Source: Amia ocellicauda (Eukaryota > Chordata > Actinopteri > Amiiformes > Amiidae). Taken from it: a stretch of DNA of 64,000 nucleotides. The notes under the pieces are model-generated. The model saw only the letters and a program-made list of their open reading frames with translations. It did no database searches and had not been told where the DNA came from. The position numbers and the translations under genes were made by a program. The stretch is taken from the NCBI RefSeq assembly GCF_036373705.1, contig NC_089855.1, positions 48,715,318 to 48,779,317 on the forward strand, read 5' to 3'. Below, piece by piece: positions 13,901 to 23,217 of this stretch; the stretch's first letter is position 1, and each line of letters begins with the position of its first letter.

Positions 13901-15407
13901 AGTGGAACTCATCAGATACTGACCGAGTGTTTAGTTTCAAATGGGCAAGTCCAGATCTCCAGATGTTACTGTATTAAAATCTCTGACCTGTAAACACAGA
14001 CACAGGGGGTTTATGAATCAGTGGATTGCCCTGTGTATCTGTTGTGATGCAACACATGATGTAGATGTTGTCTATCAGGTTTCCAAACTTCCAGTTTTCA
14101 CCATATTTAAGCAGATTGTCCATTTAGACATTTGTTGTTCTGTTATGTGGATTTCTGATTATTTGTTCTGAACATGAGCACAAACTCTTGATAGAAGCAG
14201 TAATTAAATAATTTGCTATCCTAACATCACTGATGATGCAGACCATGCTGTTAATTCCTGTAAACACACAAGTCCCTGTGAAATGAGCCTGTGCTGCAGC
14301 TGACTGGCACGTAACTGAGCTGATCAGGTCCTATAACAGCACTTATGATGCAAACAAACCGGTGTGCCAGAGCCATACGTGTTATTTCCGTGTAGGCTGT
14401 TTCTACAGTGTGTTGAGATCTCTGTATAAAACGACACTGCTGTGTTCTTCCTCTTCTCTAGTCCGTCCTGAAGTGAGTGTGATTGACAGGAAGGATTCTC
14501 GCTCTGCGGGAGTGGAGGTGCTCTGTCACGTAACCGGCTTCTACCCACGAACAGTAAATGCTTCCTGGGTGAGAGATGGGCAGGCGGTGCTGGAGGAGGG
14601 GCTGTGGAGAGGGGAGGTGCTCCCCAATGGGGACGGGACCTACCAGCTGAGAAAGACCCTGACAGTGAGCGCTGAGGAGCAGGAGAAACGCAGCTACTCC
14701 TGCCGGGTGGAGCACAGCAGCCTGGAGGAGCCGATGACTGTGAAGTGGGGTAAGACGCAGCGTTATGACGCCTCATGCCTGCTGCTGCAGCTGCAGAGAT
14801 GCCGTCACTGTCCTCACTGCTCCCTGCTGCTGAGCTGCTGTCTGCTCTGTGTTTCAGATCCACAGGCTGCTCAGCACACAGGGATTATTGCTGGTGTCCT
14901 GGCTGCTGCTCTGGGTTTGATCGCAGTCTTAATTGTCATCATCTGGAGGAGGAGAGCAGGTGAGGGGGTGGGTGGAGTTGGCGCTGGTTTCTTGTAACAG
15001 TTCCTAAAAGCTCATCAATACAGTTATGCTGTATTGTATTTGAGGTTACAGCAGTTCATATTGAGCAGTATGGGGCAGCACTGTGGAGTAGTGGGTTTAA
15101 TTCCACTGTTGTCCCCTTGAGCCACTGGCAGAGTTAATGGGTCATTAGTATTATTTATTTTAACATACAATGTGATATCTAGTGACATTGTAGATGTATG
15201 ATGTGGTGCATCCCTGTTAAGGCACTTCCTGGAGATGCTGATGAACTGTGTTGTTTTTCAGTGATTTCCTGCTGCTCTGCACCGACTTCCCAGGAGGACG
15301 AGCAGGACTCTGTGGCCTCTGTGCCCCTGTCCTCCACATCCGGGGAAGCTGAGGGGCAAGCTGAGGGGCAGGAGAGCATGCCTGGAGCTCCACCCTCACT
15401 GTGCTAG
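7958..15407 (+). CDS. MHC class I heavy chain, probably non-classical; 6 exons
   Basis: Predicted exons are 7958-8018 (leader), 12373-12633 (alpha1), 13609-13881 (alpha2), 14462-14749 (alpha3), 14858-14959 (transmembrane) and 15262-15407 (tail, stop TAG). All junctions are GT-AG and all introns are phase 1, as in MHC class I, giving 376 aa. The leader is about 20 residues and ends AQSAAA. The mature protein starts ETHSL. Alpha1 has a glycine-free VDDV strand motif, FDWF, REFWDR and ends in an NHT sequon. Alpha2 has the paired cysteines (VGRC, RKDC), a CDGKDF motif and GKETLQRK. Alpha3 is an Ig C1 domain (LCHVTGFYP, NASW, YSCRVEH). The membrane span is GIIAGVLAAALGLIAVLIVI followed by basic residues. 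Sequons: NST, NTT, NHT, NAS. Family role: binding a ligand with beta2-microglobulin at the cell surface. Residues equivalent to Y7, Y59, Y/R84, T143, W147 and Y171 are Ala, Phe, Asp, Tyr, Arg and Phe, so classical peptide presentation is doubtful. The start codon (7958 or 7976) and the tail exon are the least certain parts. Confidence 0.85.
8031..8757. repeat. Polypyrimidine tandem tract in MHC intron 1
   Basis: Degenerate repeats of CTCTACTCTGTCTCTGCTCT begin about 15 bases after the leader-exon splice donor (8019). The plus (transcribed sense) strand is almost only C and T with regular single A or G. Two long open plus frames across it (7723-8850, 7922-8800) translate to Leu/Ser repeats and are artefacts. 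The same tract resumes at 11962-11998, so a LINE has been inserted into it. Confidence 0.9.
8758..11962 (-). mobile_element. Degraded non-LTR retrotransposon (APE-type LINE), antisense in MHC intron 1
   Basis: Read on the minus strand, the element starts within an endonuclease domain (GDFNAR near 11935-11955, then SVVDYALTD and the SDHNQ motif at about 11590-11700). It continues to a reverse transcriptase (ACGPDSIS, ITPIYKSG near 10690-10850; QGCSLSPTLFN and the catalytic YADD near 10155-10290). It ends in a C-terminal cysteine/histidine motif (CGHCETGEVETEMHFLLHC, about 9140-9200). The frame is broken, including a shift near 10640 and another near 9370. It is 5'-truncated at the pyrimidine tract and the 3' side ends in a TTGAATTGAATTG tail at 8770-8782. 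I would place it in an I/Nimb-like group, but that clade call is tentative. Confidence 0.85.
11962..11998. repeat. Distal remnant of the intron 1 pyrimidine tract
   Basis: Three CTCTCTCTG-type repeats adjoin the truncated 5' end of the antisense LINE. They match the tract at 8031-8757 and mark the other side of the insertion. Confidence 0.75.
12650..13388. repeat. 53-bp tandem array in MHC intron 2, about 14 units
   Basis: The unit contains CAGCCTCTATCAGCACTG then AGACACATCACTACACAACA and a GTACAGACACACA segment. Fourteen copies of the CAGCCTCTATCAGC core can be counted between 12652 and 13340, spaced 49-57 bp. Variants lack a TG dinucleotide or carry ACAAGCACTA in place of ATCACTA. The array starts about 16 bases after the alpha1 splice donor. 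Short open frames on both strands in this range are repeat artefacts. Confidence 0.95.
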
Positions 15408-16205
15408 CTGGGTTGGTATAGATGTTTGGTTTCAACAGTGAAGTTATTTCTTTTTACTTGGGTTGTGTTTTGACGGTTGTGTTTTCAATGTCAGTCCACT
15501 CCTAGCTCATGCTTGAGATCCTAAAAGAAAAGTGATATATATGTGTAACCCTCCAGGTTACATTTCCTATTGTAGTCAGAATAAGTTGAAGGCTTGTCCA
15601 AGCTCTCTTCCCTCCACTGTTCTGTTGGTCGTATGACCTACAGGCCTACACACAGGTGAATGGAAACTTTCTGACCAGCCTCATACTGACCAGGAAGCTA
15701 CACAGGGGTCTGGTTTTAAGGTGTGGCTATGTTCTCTTTGTGTGTGTTTGTGTGTTTCTTGAAGGATGGAAGAGATTGTTTATTCAATTCATAATATTTA
15801 CCATCTCTAATATCCCAAAACACAGTGTTGTGTAGTCTTGTGGGAAAGTAATCTTGGATTCCCTGTTCAGTTGGCTTTTTGATTTTTATTTTATTGCTTT
15901 GAAGGGTTATTTTTTCTTCTTATTTTTGCTTGTGGATTTACAAACTGGAATCTTCTGTTGGAATTCTTTCACTGGCCATTTCCTTCTGACATTGCAGATG
16001 TATCCTTGGAACAGCAACTTGAATGGACTTATCATGAGATCTGCGGTGAGGTCATTCCAGGACTGGACATTTCTATGTTTTGCTTTTGTTGGAGTAAGGG
16101 GTATTGCAAAGACTTATAAACTCTAAGACTGGAAAGAAGAACAAGAGAGTGTTGTTCTTTGCACTATTGCAAGATGCATGAGCAAAGGCATCAGAGTAAT
16201 CCTAT
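15408..16205. other. MHC class I 3' flank
   Basis: Probable 3'UTR and downstream spacer. I find no canonical AATAAA within the first 800 bases after the stop codon, so the 3' end is undefined. No other gene is visible. Confidence 0.4.
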
Positions 16206-16320
16206 ATACAGTGGCTCTCAAAAGTATTCACCCCCCCTTAGACTTTTCCACATTTCATTGTTTTACAAATTAAAAATGAAAATCTGCAAATTTGTTCTAA
16301 AATAATTACAATTACAGGAC
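16206..16320. mobile_element. Tc1/mariner-like terminal fragment
   Basis: Begins ACAGTGGCTCTCAAAAGTAT and runs through TTAGACTTTTCCACATTTCA, a pattern I recognise from the ends of abundant fish Tc1-type elements. Only one end is visible and no transposase follows. Confidence 0.5.
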
Positions 16321-16691
16321 ATGCAGGAAGTGCTGGAGTGTGAGAGACATATTTCGGTAGCAGTGGAAGGGATGGTTTGGCTGCTGCCCCCGTTCAAAGG
16401 GGAGCATGGGGATCTGGGTCTTCGGGCCGTGGAATTTGTTTGCGGCCAACATCTTGCTGCACAATCGCCAGGAACTCCTTGTGTCCTCCTGGTGGTGGTC
16501 CCTGCTTGATGAGGAGAGAGCAAGTGAACTGTTGTAAGTGAACCATTGTGTGCTGGATGAGCGTGCGGCGGTCTGCGTTGGGTGTGTACTGCATAGCCAG
16601 CAGAGCCTGTCTGAAGAAGGCAGAATCTCCCCTCTGCTTACCTTTGTAGGTTTTTTATTTTTATGTGTGTGTATCTGTCAGCACTGGCCAG

Positions 16692-17506
16692 TAGGGATGG
16701 GGATCATAAATTTTTATTGATATTGATACCATTTTCAAGATAGCTTAACGATCCGAGTCTTTATCGATACTTTTCTATTATTTGGTGGAAAGACGAGACA
16801 ATGATAAATTCTTAACAGAACTGTTATTGCTATTATTGCAAAAACTTTGAGTCTTTAATTTCAGATTTCAACATAACATATAACTATGAGAACAGTAAAT
16901 TAATATATCAGTAGCAAAATGTCCAACACATTTTTTCCAACAACAAATAAATAATATACATAAATACAATAAATATTATGCTTTACACAACAAAAAGAAA
17001 AACGAATCGACAGCTCTTCTTGACAGCTCTTCACACTGTGCTCGTCAATCACGTATCTAATTTTAGGGGCATATGCGAGTGATGCCTGCAAGAAATTACC
17101 AGCAAACATAAATGATATGTTGCTTCCTCCTTATCTTTGGCTTTATTAAAATGTAGCTAAGCCTTTGACCGCTTAGTACGTTCAGCCATCCTAGCAAGCA
17201 AAGAAATGAGAAATGAAGGGAATTAGGGCGTGAAGCAATTCAATTCTTCTTCCTATAGTTTAAAGGCGGTTGGCAAGCAATTAAATTCAATTTAGTAATT
17301 TTATTAGACAATCGATGTATGTTTGTGCACCAGTGATTTGATTTAAATGACATGACTCTTGTCTCTCAAGACATAAGTTAATGTTACATGATATTACCCA
17401 CTAGTCTCGATAGCAGTATCGATAAGCTCGGACCTTATTGATCTTCGGGTTTTGAAAAATTTGGAACCGGGTCCTTAATAGAACGGGGTCTTGATCCCCA
17501 TCCCTA
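16692..17506. mobile_element. Non-autonomous hAT-like element (815 bp)
   Basis: It is bounded by perfect 14-bp terminal inverted repeats, TAGGGATGGGGATC at 16692 and its complement ending at 17506. Flanking octamers CTGGCCAG (16684-16691) and CTGGCCAA (17507-17514) agree at 7 of 8 bases, the 8-bp target duplication expected of hAT elements. Near the ends there is further complementarity (GATAC/CGATAC motifs, GAACCGGGTCC near the right end). The interior is AT-rich with no transposase, so it would depend on an autonomous relative. Confidence 0.85.
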
Positions 17507-17514
17507 CTGGCCAA

Positions 17515-19480
17515 TGTGGGCAGGATACACTGATGAAGAAGTAACAAGTTTAATAAAAAAAGTATTTAAATACAGGTTAACCCGGAGGCCTCCTCTCACA
17601 TGAAGTGAAATAAAGAACTAAGGATGTGATTTGGAGAAGCCTTTTTATATCTTCAGACAGACAATAGGTTGTGGTCTTATCTATCAGAAGTGATTACATC
17701 TTGTTAAAATACAGTTGTACACATAGGTTTACCACATGCATAATAATTAACACAGACCTGAGTTTTACCGATGTGTTGATTGGTGCTGGTCAGCATTCTT
17801 CAGCCACAGATGTTATCAAAACTATATTAAGTCCTCAACAAAATACCTGAGCCCTAAAACACCAGAGATGTGGGGACTCAAGTCATGTGACTCTGGTGTT
17901 TCTATCGAGTCACAAATTTGCCAACTTGAGACTTGCTTAGCTGACTTATCTAATATATTAAAAAAAGGCTTGACTTGACTTGGGATGGATGACTTGGCAA
18001 GTACTCTACGTTCTAATGCTTTTTAATGTATATATGTTTTTTGCCATTATGTATCTTTTACTGTTGTGACATAAATTGCCAAAACTAACAATAGCATATT
18101 TTATTAATGTATTTATTTAAAGCCGCCAATATGATCCTTTATTAAAAGTTAGATTTAAACATTGGCATTGACCACAGAAGTGAACCCCAAGTTTATTAGT
18201 TTATTAAAGTATATTTAGGCACTGATCACAAGAGGAGGATGTTGCGTACAGTGCAGAAATTAGTGCTGAGTGCTACACTAAACATTTAAAATATATTAAT
18301 CTAGTTAATAGATTTTAATAAATCATCAAAATAAAGAAATTTCTCTGCCAAACCCAAAAATGTCATTCATGTTTGGTGGTTGAGAGATGCACAAATAGTT
18401 TTTCATGCTTTCCATGAAGTGTTTCTTGATTACATTAATTGACATGGAGATGAACTTCAGCAAATACTAACCTGCTGATGGATGAGCGGGAATCGCTGTC
18501 AGAGGGGATATTATATGGCTGGTCTATGGCTATAATATTTAGCACCCCCCTCTTCTCAAGAGTTCAAATAAATTGAGGTAGGTGCACCCTAAGGAGTGAT
18601 CTATAACACAGTGTCTGGTCCCACCAGATCTACAATAAATGGGGTGTCACAGTTTATTTTAACCCTTGATAAGAAATATTATAACCGTTATAATATTTGT
18701 CAGAAATACTGTTTCTACGGCAGTAGACCAAGCCATCTGTTAGCACTGAAATGAAAATGAAATGGAGCTCGCTCGACTATTTGTTATTTGATCCCCTAAA
18801 AAAGGCCTAGAATCAGATGCTGAAGAGATTAGCACTACCTGTCTGTACTACTCTGATTTATATGAATCTACTTATTTATTAGATACAGCTGCTTGTTCAC
18901 ACTTCTTACAAAATCTAAATCTTTCCATATTAACCACTGAAGAAGCAAGAGATATGGGCAAACCTATTCTCTCTTTAGCGAATAATAGGTGCACTGCAAT
19001 GTGTGAACAAAGACAAAGCACTGGCGTAGCCTTCAGAATTGTTGTTAGCAGTCTGGGATTTGTTAGGATGTCTTATGGAAATGCCCATATGTATTTTTTT
19101 TTGTGTGTGTTTGTTTTGGAGTCATGTGACCTCTTCTTGAACCAAAGTTATCAGCAAGGAGTTACCACTAGAATCACAAGTTTCACTACTTAATGATGAC
19201 TGACTTTCATGCTGGATTAACAGCAGCAAAAAGAAGAAAGGGTTCAAATACAGTTTTGCATAATAGTGATGGTCTGGGACAATTCCACAACTTGCTTGAT
19301 TCTATAAAAGCAATGATTATTATTGTGTATTTGGAAAAGCACTGATCATTCATATTAAAAACAATGGTGTGCATATTTAAGAAAGGACTTGTTCATAATT
19401 GTTATCATTGTTGTGTGTGTACATTAGAGCAACATAATGGCAGGGGGCTGTAAAAGTATGTATGGAGGGTGGCAGATCGG
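17515..19480. other. AT-rich intergenic DNA, no gene seen
   Basis: Low-complexity, AT-rich sequence with only short unconvincing frames (for example 18954-19193). No splice-bounded exon of a known family was recognised. Confidence 0.45.
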
Positions 19481-19489
19481 TTGGGGGAC

Positions 19490-21765
19490 CCTAGTGTAAT
19501 GTGTGTATTTACAAAATCCACTGCTCATGGTCCACATTGGAACCAATGACATAGGAAAAGGTAGGACAGAGATTCTGCAAGACAATTTAAAGAGTCAGGA
19601 ATGAAACTAAACAGCAGAACCTCCTCTGTAGTTTCCTCTGAAATACTTCCAGTACAATGTGCCAGGCCAGGGAGACAGGCAGAGATTAGAAAGTTTAACA
19701 TATGATTGAAATCTTGGTGTAGGGAAGAGGGGTTTATGTTTATGGAGCATTGGTCTTTCTTCTGGGATAGATGGGATCTGTACAAACCGGACGGTCTACA
19801 TCTAAACAGAAGGGGAGCTAATGCATTGGGAGAGCGTATGTGCAGAGTAATTGAGAATCATTTAAACTAGGTACCAGGGGGGCAGGGAGCTCTGGGACAT
19901 GTTCCACTAAGGAAAGCAAATCAAGGGAATCTGCTAGTAGGAAAGTCCTAAAATGTTTGTACTTCAATGCCAGGAGTATAAGGAACAAGATGTCAGACCT
20001 AGAAGCCACAGTGCTGGCGGGTGACTGTGATGTTGTATGAGTGACAGAAACATGGCTAACAGAAAATGATGGGGATGAATACAAGTTGAAAGGACAGTTT
20101 AGGAGGGACAGGCAAAATCGAAGAGGTGGTGGGGTAGCATTATATGTGAAAAATGACATTGAGAGGGAAGAACCCAAATTACATCCCAATAATGAAACAG
20201 AATCTTTGTGGGCCAAACTTTTGAACAAGAGATCTGGAGGATTAGCGGTAGGAGTGTTACAGGCCACCAAACTCAGATATTCAGAAAGATGCTGCATTGT
20301 ACAGTGTAATCAAGACTGCATGTAGCAAGGATGTGGCTGTTATAATGGGGGATTTCAATTTCCCAAACTTAGACTGGGAAAGCCCAGTGGGGACTACAGA
20401 AGCAGAAATAGAAATGGTTGAGATGGTAAATGACTGCTTTCTAACTCAATTTGTCAGGGAACCAACCAGAGAGAGCACATGTATTGACTTGATCTTTTCA
20501 AATGACCAAGATAGAGTTAGGAGGACAGTAGTTAGAGAACCAATGGCAAATTGTGATCACAATATGGTTAGCTTTGAGGCATTCTTTAAAAAAACAAGGA
20601 GCAAGTCTAAAACAATGGTCTACAATTTCAGAAAAGCAAACCTTGAAGGTATGAGATGGCATTTAGAAGAGGTAGACTGGAGCACACTGGATACAGAGTC
20701 AGTTGAAAATGGATGGTTATATTTTAAGAATATACTACTTGAGGCTCAGGAGAAATTTGTACCAAAACTTAACAAATTGAGGACCAAAAAACACTGGCCA
20801 AAATGGTTTAATAGAAGTGTGCAAAAAAATATAAAGAGAAAGAAAATATTGTATAGCGCATACAAAAGGCATAGAGATGAAACAAAATACATAGAATATG
20901 TTGAGCTGCAAAGAGATCTTAAGAAAGGGATCAGGGGCGCAAATAGGGAAATAGAAAGAAACATAGCTCCTGGAGATAAAACTAATGCAAAGAGCTTTTT
21001 TCAATATTACAACACCAAGCGATCAATAAAGGAGGAAGTGAAACAGATAAAGGGCAAAAATGGAAGTATCTTGGGAAAACAAACAAGATGTAGCAAATGT
21101 TCTAAATGAGTATTTCACAGAGGTTTTTACAAAAGAAAAGACAGATAACATGCCACAGGTTGACAATCAGTCCAGTCAACCCTAAGAGAGATCAGGATAA
21201 ATGAGGAGGAGGTACTAAAGGGACTAGCAGAATTAAAAACAAACAAATCACCTGGGCCAGATGGGATATTTCCAACAGTACTTAAAGAAATGAGGGAAAT
21301 TATAGGCTGCTAACTCGATTATTCCAAATGACACTTAGAACAGGGGATGTGCCAACTGACTGGAAGACAGCACATGTCATGCACAATGTCCTACTGAGAG
21401 ACTGAGGACTTGAACCTTTTCACCCTGGAACTATGTGGGGACTTGATCCAAGTCTTCAAAATCATGAAAGGCATCGACCACATCAAACCAGAGGAGCTTT
21501 TCCAGATCAGTAGGGACACACGCACCCGGGGACACAAATGGAAATTGGGCTTCAAGGCATTCAAGACGGAAAACAGGAGACACTTCATACAGAGAGGCAT
21601 CACAATCTGAACAAACTACCCAGCGATGTGGTAGAAGCTGAAAGTTTGGGAACATTTAAAAATAGACTGGATAGTTATTAATGGACACCAAACGAGCATG
21701 ATGGGTCGAATGGCCTCCTCTCATTTGCAAACTTTCTTATGTTCTTATGTTCTTAAAATATAGCC
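19490..21765 (+). mobile_element. CR1 LINE, internally deleted (copy A)
   Basis: The first part resembles a CR1 ORF1 esterase-like domain (VHIGTNDIGKG near 19530, then a GLHLNRRGA segment near 19795). ORF2 follows: endonuclease motifs VTETWL (20041), MGDFNFPNLDW (20343) and an SNDQ/CDHN segment, then a linker ending near 21100 and the start of the RT (KSPGPDGI near 21245). At about 21378 the sequence jumps to the element's 3' region, so about 1 kb of RT is missing. Several stops and shifts are present. The 3' end carries GGCCTCCTCTCATTTGCAAA and TTCTTATG octamers, the CR1 signature. Confidence 0.9.
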
Positions 21766-21769
21766 TACA

Positions 21770-23217
21770 TATAAGAGAAGATGAACCCCATCCCCTTCAG
21801 TGCTCCACCAACATAAAAAAATCACCATTCTGCACTAACTGTAGTTTTTATTCAGACATTTGGAACAACACAAATAATCATAACATTTAAAACTATATAC
21901 AAATAAAGCTGCAATGAGCAATATAGGGGGCCAAGCACAGTGTGCAGTGTGCATCTAACCAAAGAGGTATTTTTGAAGTTGGTTGTGGCTGTTCAGGGGT
22001 GTTTGCAGCCCTAAGAGACCCGATACTCAACCACCGAAATTCAGGTGGTGTAGTATTATTTTGCCTCGTCTTGCGCCCCTCCTCGGGTGACGTGTGCTCT
22101 GTGAGGTCTGTAAAAGTTCTCATTACAGGGTATTTATACCCCCTTTATTCCCTGTCTCCCATGCAATGCATTGTTTGGTATTGTTGTGACAGTTCTGAGC
22201 CTTTTTTTAATCAATTTTGATTACCAGACCTTTGCTTTCCCTTCAGAACTTAATTCTTGGTTTCTCCAGTCTATCTTGTTTGCATGATCCCTTGACCACC
22301 TGCTAGTTTTTCCTGACCTCAAGTATTGTCTTGCCCCTTGTTAGTTAGTTGCCTGGCCTTAATCCTCCATCTGGTGCTTACCTGTCCCCCATGCTCTGCA
22401 CCTGGGTTCTCTAGACTCTAGGACTCCCCTGGTGTTACACACACACTATTTAAAGCACTGGCATTGATCATTGGAATAACTGTCCATCATTTCAATGCAG
22501 CCAATCACTTTTCAGGAAATGCTGGTCAATTTAATCACCTGCAGAAGCCACTTGTAAGTAATTTCTAATGTTGTCAATCACCTTCTTCATTTATAACAGA
22601 AAGTGGGAGTCAAAGTCTGTTTTCATTCAAAGTTCATGTAGTTTAATACAGCCAACAGTGACTAAAATATTTTAATTTCTGTGTTCACATTTAAAGGTGA
22701 TCTAAATAAAGTAAATTATTACTAAGTGCTATTAGTTTTGTAAACTTATAATGAAGCTTGCAATTTGCAATATTTAGTTTGGTTTTAGTGATGATTTATT
22801 TTGTACCTTAACAGTCCTATCTTTAGAAAGACTGACGAGCAGAATCTGAGACACAGACAGAGTAGAGAAGGGGCAGGATGTGACAGGAGCTTGCTAGTAC
22901 AATCCGGGTATACAGGTCCACATGTCCACAGACAAGTCCACATGTTGAAGTCCCCAGTGCAGCTATTTACAGACCTCAGGGCCCATCCTGTACTCCATAC
23001 TGTAAAGTCCAGGGCACAACTCCCTTAATCCCAATTTGGCTGAGGACTGCTGACTGCAGATTTAGAGCAATGCCAGCTGTTGTTATTACACTTTGACATA
23101 CTGGGCCATGTGATTTTCAATTGGCCAAGGTCAAAAACCCAATTCAGAATACTTTGAGAGAGAAATACCCTTATGGATTAGAAACCATGTCTGAAATCCT
23201 ACTGAAGTAGTTCCTAC
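21770..23217. other. Intergenic or intronic AT-rich DNA
   Basis: Mostly unique sequence. A stretch at about 22120-22440 with TATTTATACCCCC and pyrimidine-rich text looks like a decayed LTR, but I could not find a partner. I searched here on the minus strand for the last lectin-domain exon (WND, C-x-E/W-C patterns) and did not find it. Confidence 0.35.

Noticed and set aside
14324..14863. 179-codon minus-strand frame
   Set aside because: Antisense shadow of the alpha3 exon; no domain, and composition reflects GC-rich coding on the other strand.
16320..16720. Overlapping GC-richer frames on both strands
   Set aside because: They have a coding-like base composition but no family I recognise and no splice-bounded exon. 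They could be a fragment of an unidentified transposon, and I do not call a gene.
21770..23217. Missing last exon of the C-type lectin domain
   Set aside because: I scanned the complement for the W-N-D and terminal Cys motifs with a phase 2 acceptor and found nothing convincing, so no exon is reported.
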